In this document: in pieces, positions 5,400 to 6,694 of the stretch | How the letters are laid out: each line of letters begins with the position of its first letter | Numbering within the stretch: the stretch's first letter is position 1 | NCBI GenBank assembly: GCA_023252395.1 | Contig: JAJPDY010000064.1 | Span: forward strand, 1-6,694 | Source: Nitrososphaera sp. | Lineage (GTDB): Archaea; Thermoproteota; Nitrososphaeria; Nitrososphaerales; Nitrososphaeraceae | Direction: 5' to 3' | Length of the DNA stretch: 6,694 bases | Made by a program: the position numbers and the translations under genes | The notes under the pieces: model-generated | What the model was told of the DNA's origin: nothing | Database searches by the model: none | What the model saw: only the letters and a program-made list of their open reading frames with translations

Positions 5400-6694
5400 G
5401 TGCACAAGGTCACTCTCGTAGCAGGCATTGTAATTGTTGCCCTGACAGCTTTGGCGCTGCTTTCTACAGGTATCCGGGCGATCTTGGTATACTGCCTTGA
5501 AAGCGGCAACAACGAATTTCCTGCCGTGATGTCGTGCTCGCCAACAATTTTTTCGCCATTTATCTTTTCAGCGGCAGTCGGTGCGTGGCTGGTGGTCTTT
5601 GGCCTTTTAACAAGGTCTGCCCGGCCTATACTTACTAGCTGGATATTTATCATTGCCACTCTTGGGATAGGGTTTTCCTTCTGGGTGATTATGATTTTGC
5701 AATCAATGCTTCCGGCTTGGCAGGATACACCGGAGGTAGCTTTCATGTATCCTGGAGCCAGCTTGTATTTTGATCCTGTAGCAGCTGCAATAACAAGCGG
5801 CCAGCTGATCCTGCTTGGAATCGCTGGCGTCGTGCTGAGAATTTCAAAGAACCCTGCCAGAAAATTCATGTGGATACTTGCAGCCATCGCGCCCATCTTT
5901 TTGCTTGGAAAAGCTGGCATCGATTACTTTGCATTACTAGGCGCTGCGGCCGTAATTGCAGCTGCCATACTGCTCCGCAAGAAAACACTGCCGTCTTCAG
6001 TTATTGCAGCAGTGACCATTGCCTCAATAGCAGCCATCGCGGTCTCGGCTCAGATAGACAATATCCAAGAATATGAAAGTCATCCTGAAGTGACCATCCT
6101 GCACAGCAACATAGACGTTGCCGATAGCAAGTTGACCAAGGTAGCCAACTCTTCAAGGGCGCTTGGACCTGACTGTACCAACGACCAGCCATGCGCACAA
6201 AAATACGGTGAAGGTCTGGCAGAACTTGTACTATTTCAAGGCTTTCAGGGCGACCAATACACAGTCACAGGTACAATAACAAACACAGGCACAAACCGGA
6301 TAAACATAACGGAATTTGCGATCCAAGGGACAGTCCTGTCAGGTGGCAGGCAACAGTATGTCGACGCACAGGCTGTCTATGATTCTCGCTTCGAACATAT
6401 CGGTGGATTTTTCATGCTTGCAACTCCTCAAGAGCGATCCAAAGGCGCCGTCGGCGGACCTGTCACAGTTGATCCCGGCGAATCGCTGACCGTGCTTGCC
6501 AAGGGAAAAGGGAATGCCAATTCCTCATCCGCCGGCTTTCAGGTGCACGCGTCGTACCAGTATTTCATAGAGCCTCTTGGAACCGATCCTTCTTTGTTCG
6601 ACCAGTCGCCAGCGTGTCCAGCCGCAGCTCCCTGCGATAATTTCAAAACCAACATCCACCGCAGCTACTGGTCGCTCGTTGCAGGATCAGACAC
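5400..6694 (+). CDS. Seven-helix membrane protein with cysteine-bearing outer domain, unknown function, 3'-truncated
   Basis: The frame stays open from GTG 5400 to the window edge: 431 residues visible, stop codon outside. Seven hydrophobic segments lie at about 5-23, 49-70, 78-100, 127-146, 157-170, 176-192 and 199-216. Basic loops (TRSAR, 71-75; RISKNPARK, 147-155; RKK, 193-195) alternate with neutral or acidic ones, which places the N-terminus inside and the C-terminus outside. From about 217 to the end there is a soluble, Thr/Gly/Asn-rich, probably beta-rich domain, including YTVTGTITNTGTNRINITEF (287-306), reminiscent of CARDB/DUF4352-like beta-sandwich proteins. All six cysteines (C32, C46, C259, C265, C406, C412) fall in predicted outer segments, the last four as two Cys-x5-Cys pairs, suggesting disulfides. 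Three N-x-S/T sequons (N250, N302, N374) could be glycosylated. The start is set by GGGAGG seven bases upstream. No family is recognised; a surface sensor or receptor-like role is only a guess. Confidence 0.82.
   Translation, partial: MHKVTLVAGIVIVALTALALLSTGIRAILVYCLESGNNEFPAVMSCSPTIFSPFIFSAAVGAWLVVFGLLTRSARPILTSWIFIIATLGIGFSFWVIMILQSMLPAWQDTPEVAFMYPGASLYFDPVAAAITSGQLILLGIAGVVLRISKNPARKFMWILAAIAPIFLLGKAGIDYFALLGAAAVIAAAILLRKKTLPSSVIAAVTIASIAAIAVSAQIDNIQEYESHPEVTILHSNIDVADSKLTKVANSSRALGPDCTNDQPCAQKYGEGLAELVLFQGFQGDQYTVTGTITNTGTNRINITEFAIQGTVLSGGRQQYVDAQAVYDSRFEHIGGFFMLATPQERSKGAVGGPVTVDPGESLTVLAKGKGNANSSSAGFQVHASYQYFIEPLGTDPSLFDQSPACPAAAPCDNFKTNIHRSYWSLVAGSD

Noticed and set aside
5344..5421. 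A 25-residue upstream open frame (ATG 5344) overlapping the start of the seven-helix gene
   Set aside because: There is no Shine-Dalgarno before its ATG, and the peptide is unremarkable. It could be a translated leader, but a chance ORF of this length is common.
5384..5920. A 178-codon open frame on the minus strand
   Set aside because: It is antisense to the seven-helix gene, whose plus-strand frame is longer, has coherent helices and a strong Shine-Dalgarno; the minus translation shows no family features.

Overview
The window looks like a piece of a mesophilic archaeal chromosome. A single-chain TATA-binding protein, an archaeal Trm5-type tRNA methyltransferase and an Ard1/Naa10-like N-acetyltransferase are together archaeal. 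TATA-type boxes lie about 26-29 bases ahead of several start codons that have no ribosome binding site, which is the pattern of leaderless archaeal transcripts. Moderate GC content, very tight packing and frequent GTG/TTG starts suggest an ammonia-oxidising Thaumarchaeon (Nitrososphaera-like). That assignment is an inference from gene types and style, not from a database match.

Layout, left to right: the 3' part of trm5 (+); a 74-residue two-helix membrane protein (-); an N-alpha-acetyltransferase (-); a multi-pass site-2-type (M50) zinc metalloprotease (+); a LarA/DUF2088-fold protein that seems to lack the nickel-cofactor residues (-); orotate phosphoribosyltransferase pyrE (+); the TATA-binding protein gene tbp (-); and a large seven-helix membrane protein with a cysteine-bearing outer domain, cut by the right edge (+). 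The strand order + - - + - + - + leaves no multi-gene operon, so almost every gene must have its own promoter.

The three convergent junctions have no spacer: two overlap by exactly 11 bases and the third has abutting stop codons. The divergent junctions are short. In one of them (lar-like/pyrE, 54 bases) a single AT-rich element lies at TATA distance from both start codons. Two start modes coexist. tbp, pyrE, the LarA-like gene and the small membrane gene look leaderless, while the acetyltransferase and the last membrane gene have Shine-Dalgarno sequences.

The genes are housekeeping functions (tRNA modification, protein acetylation, regulated proteolysis, pyrimidine synthesis, basal transcription) mixed with uncharacterised membrane proteins. 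They do not form one pathway. I see no mobile element, CRISPR array, tRNA, rRNA or defence cassette. The least explained items are the seven-helix protein at the right edge, the LarA-like protein without catalytic residues, and the tandem TATA-like palindromes in front of tbp.
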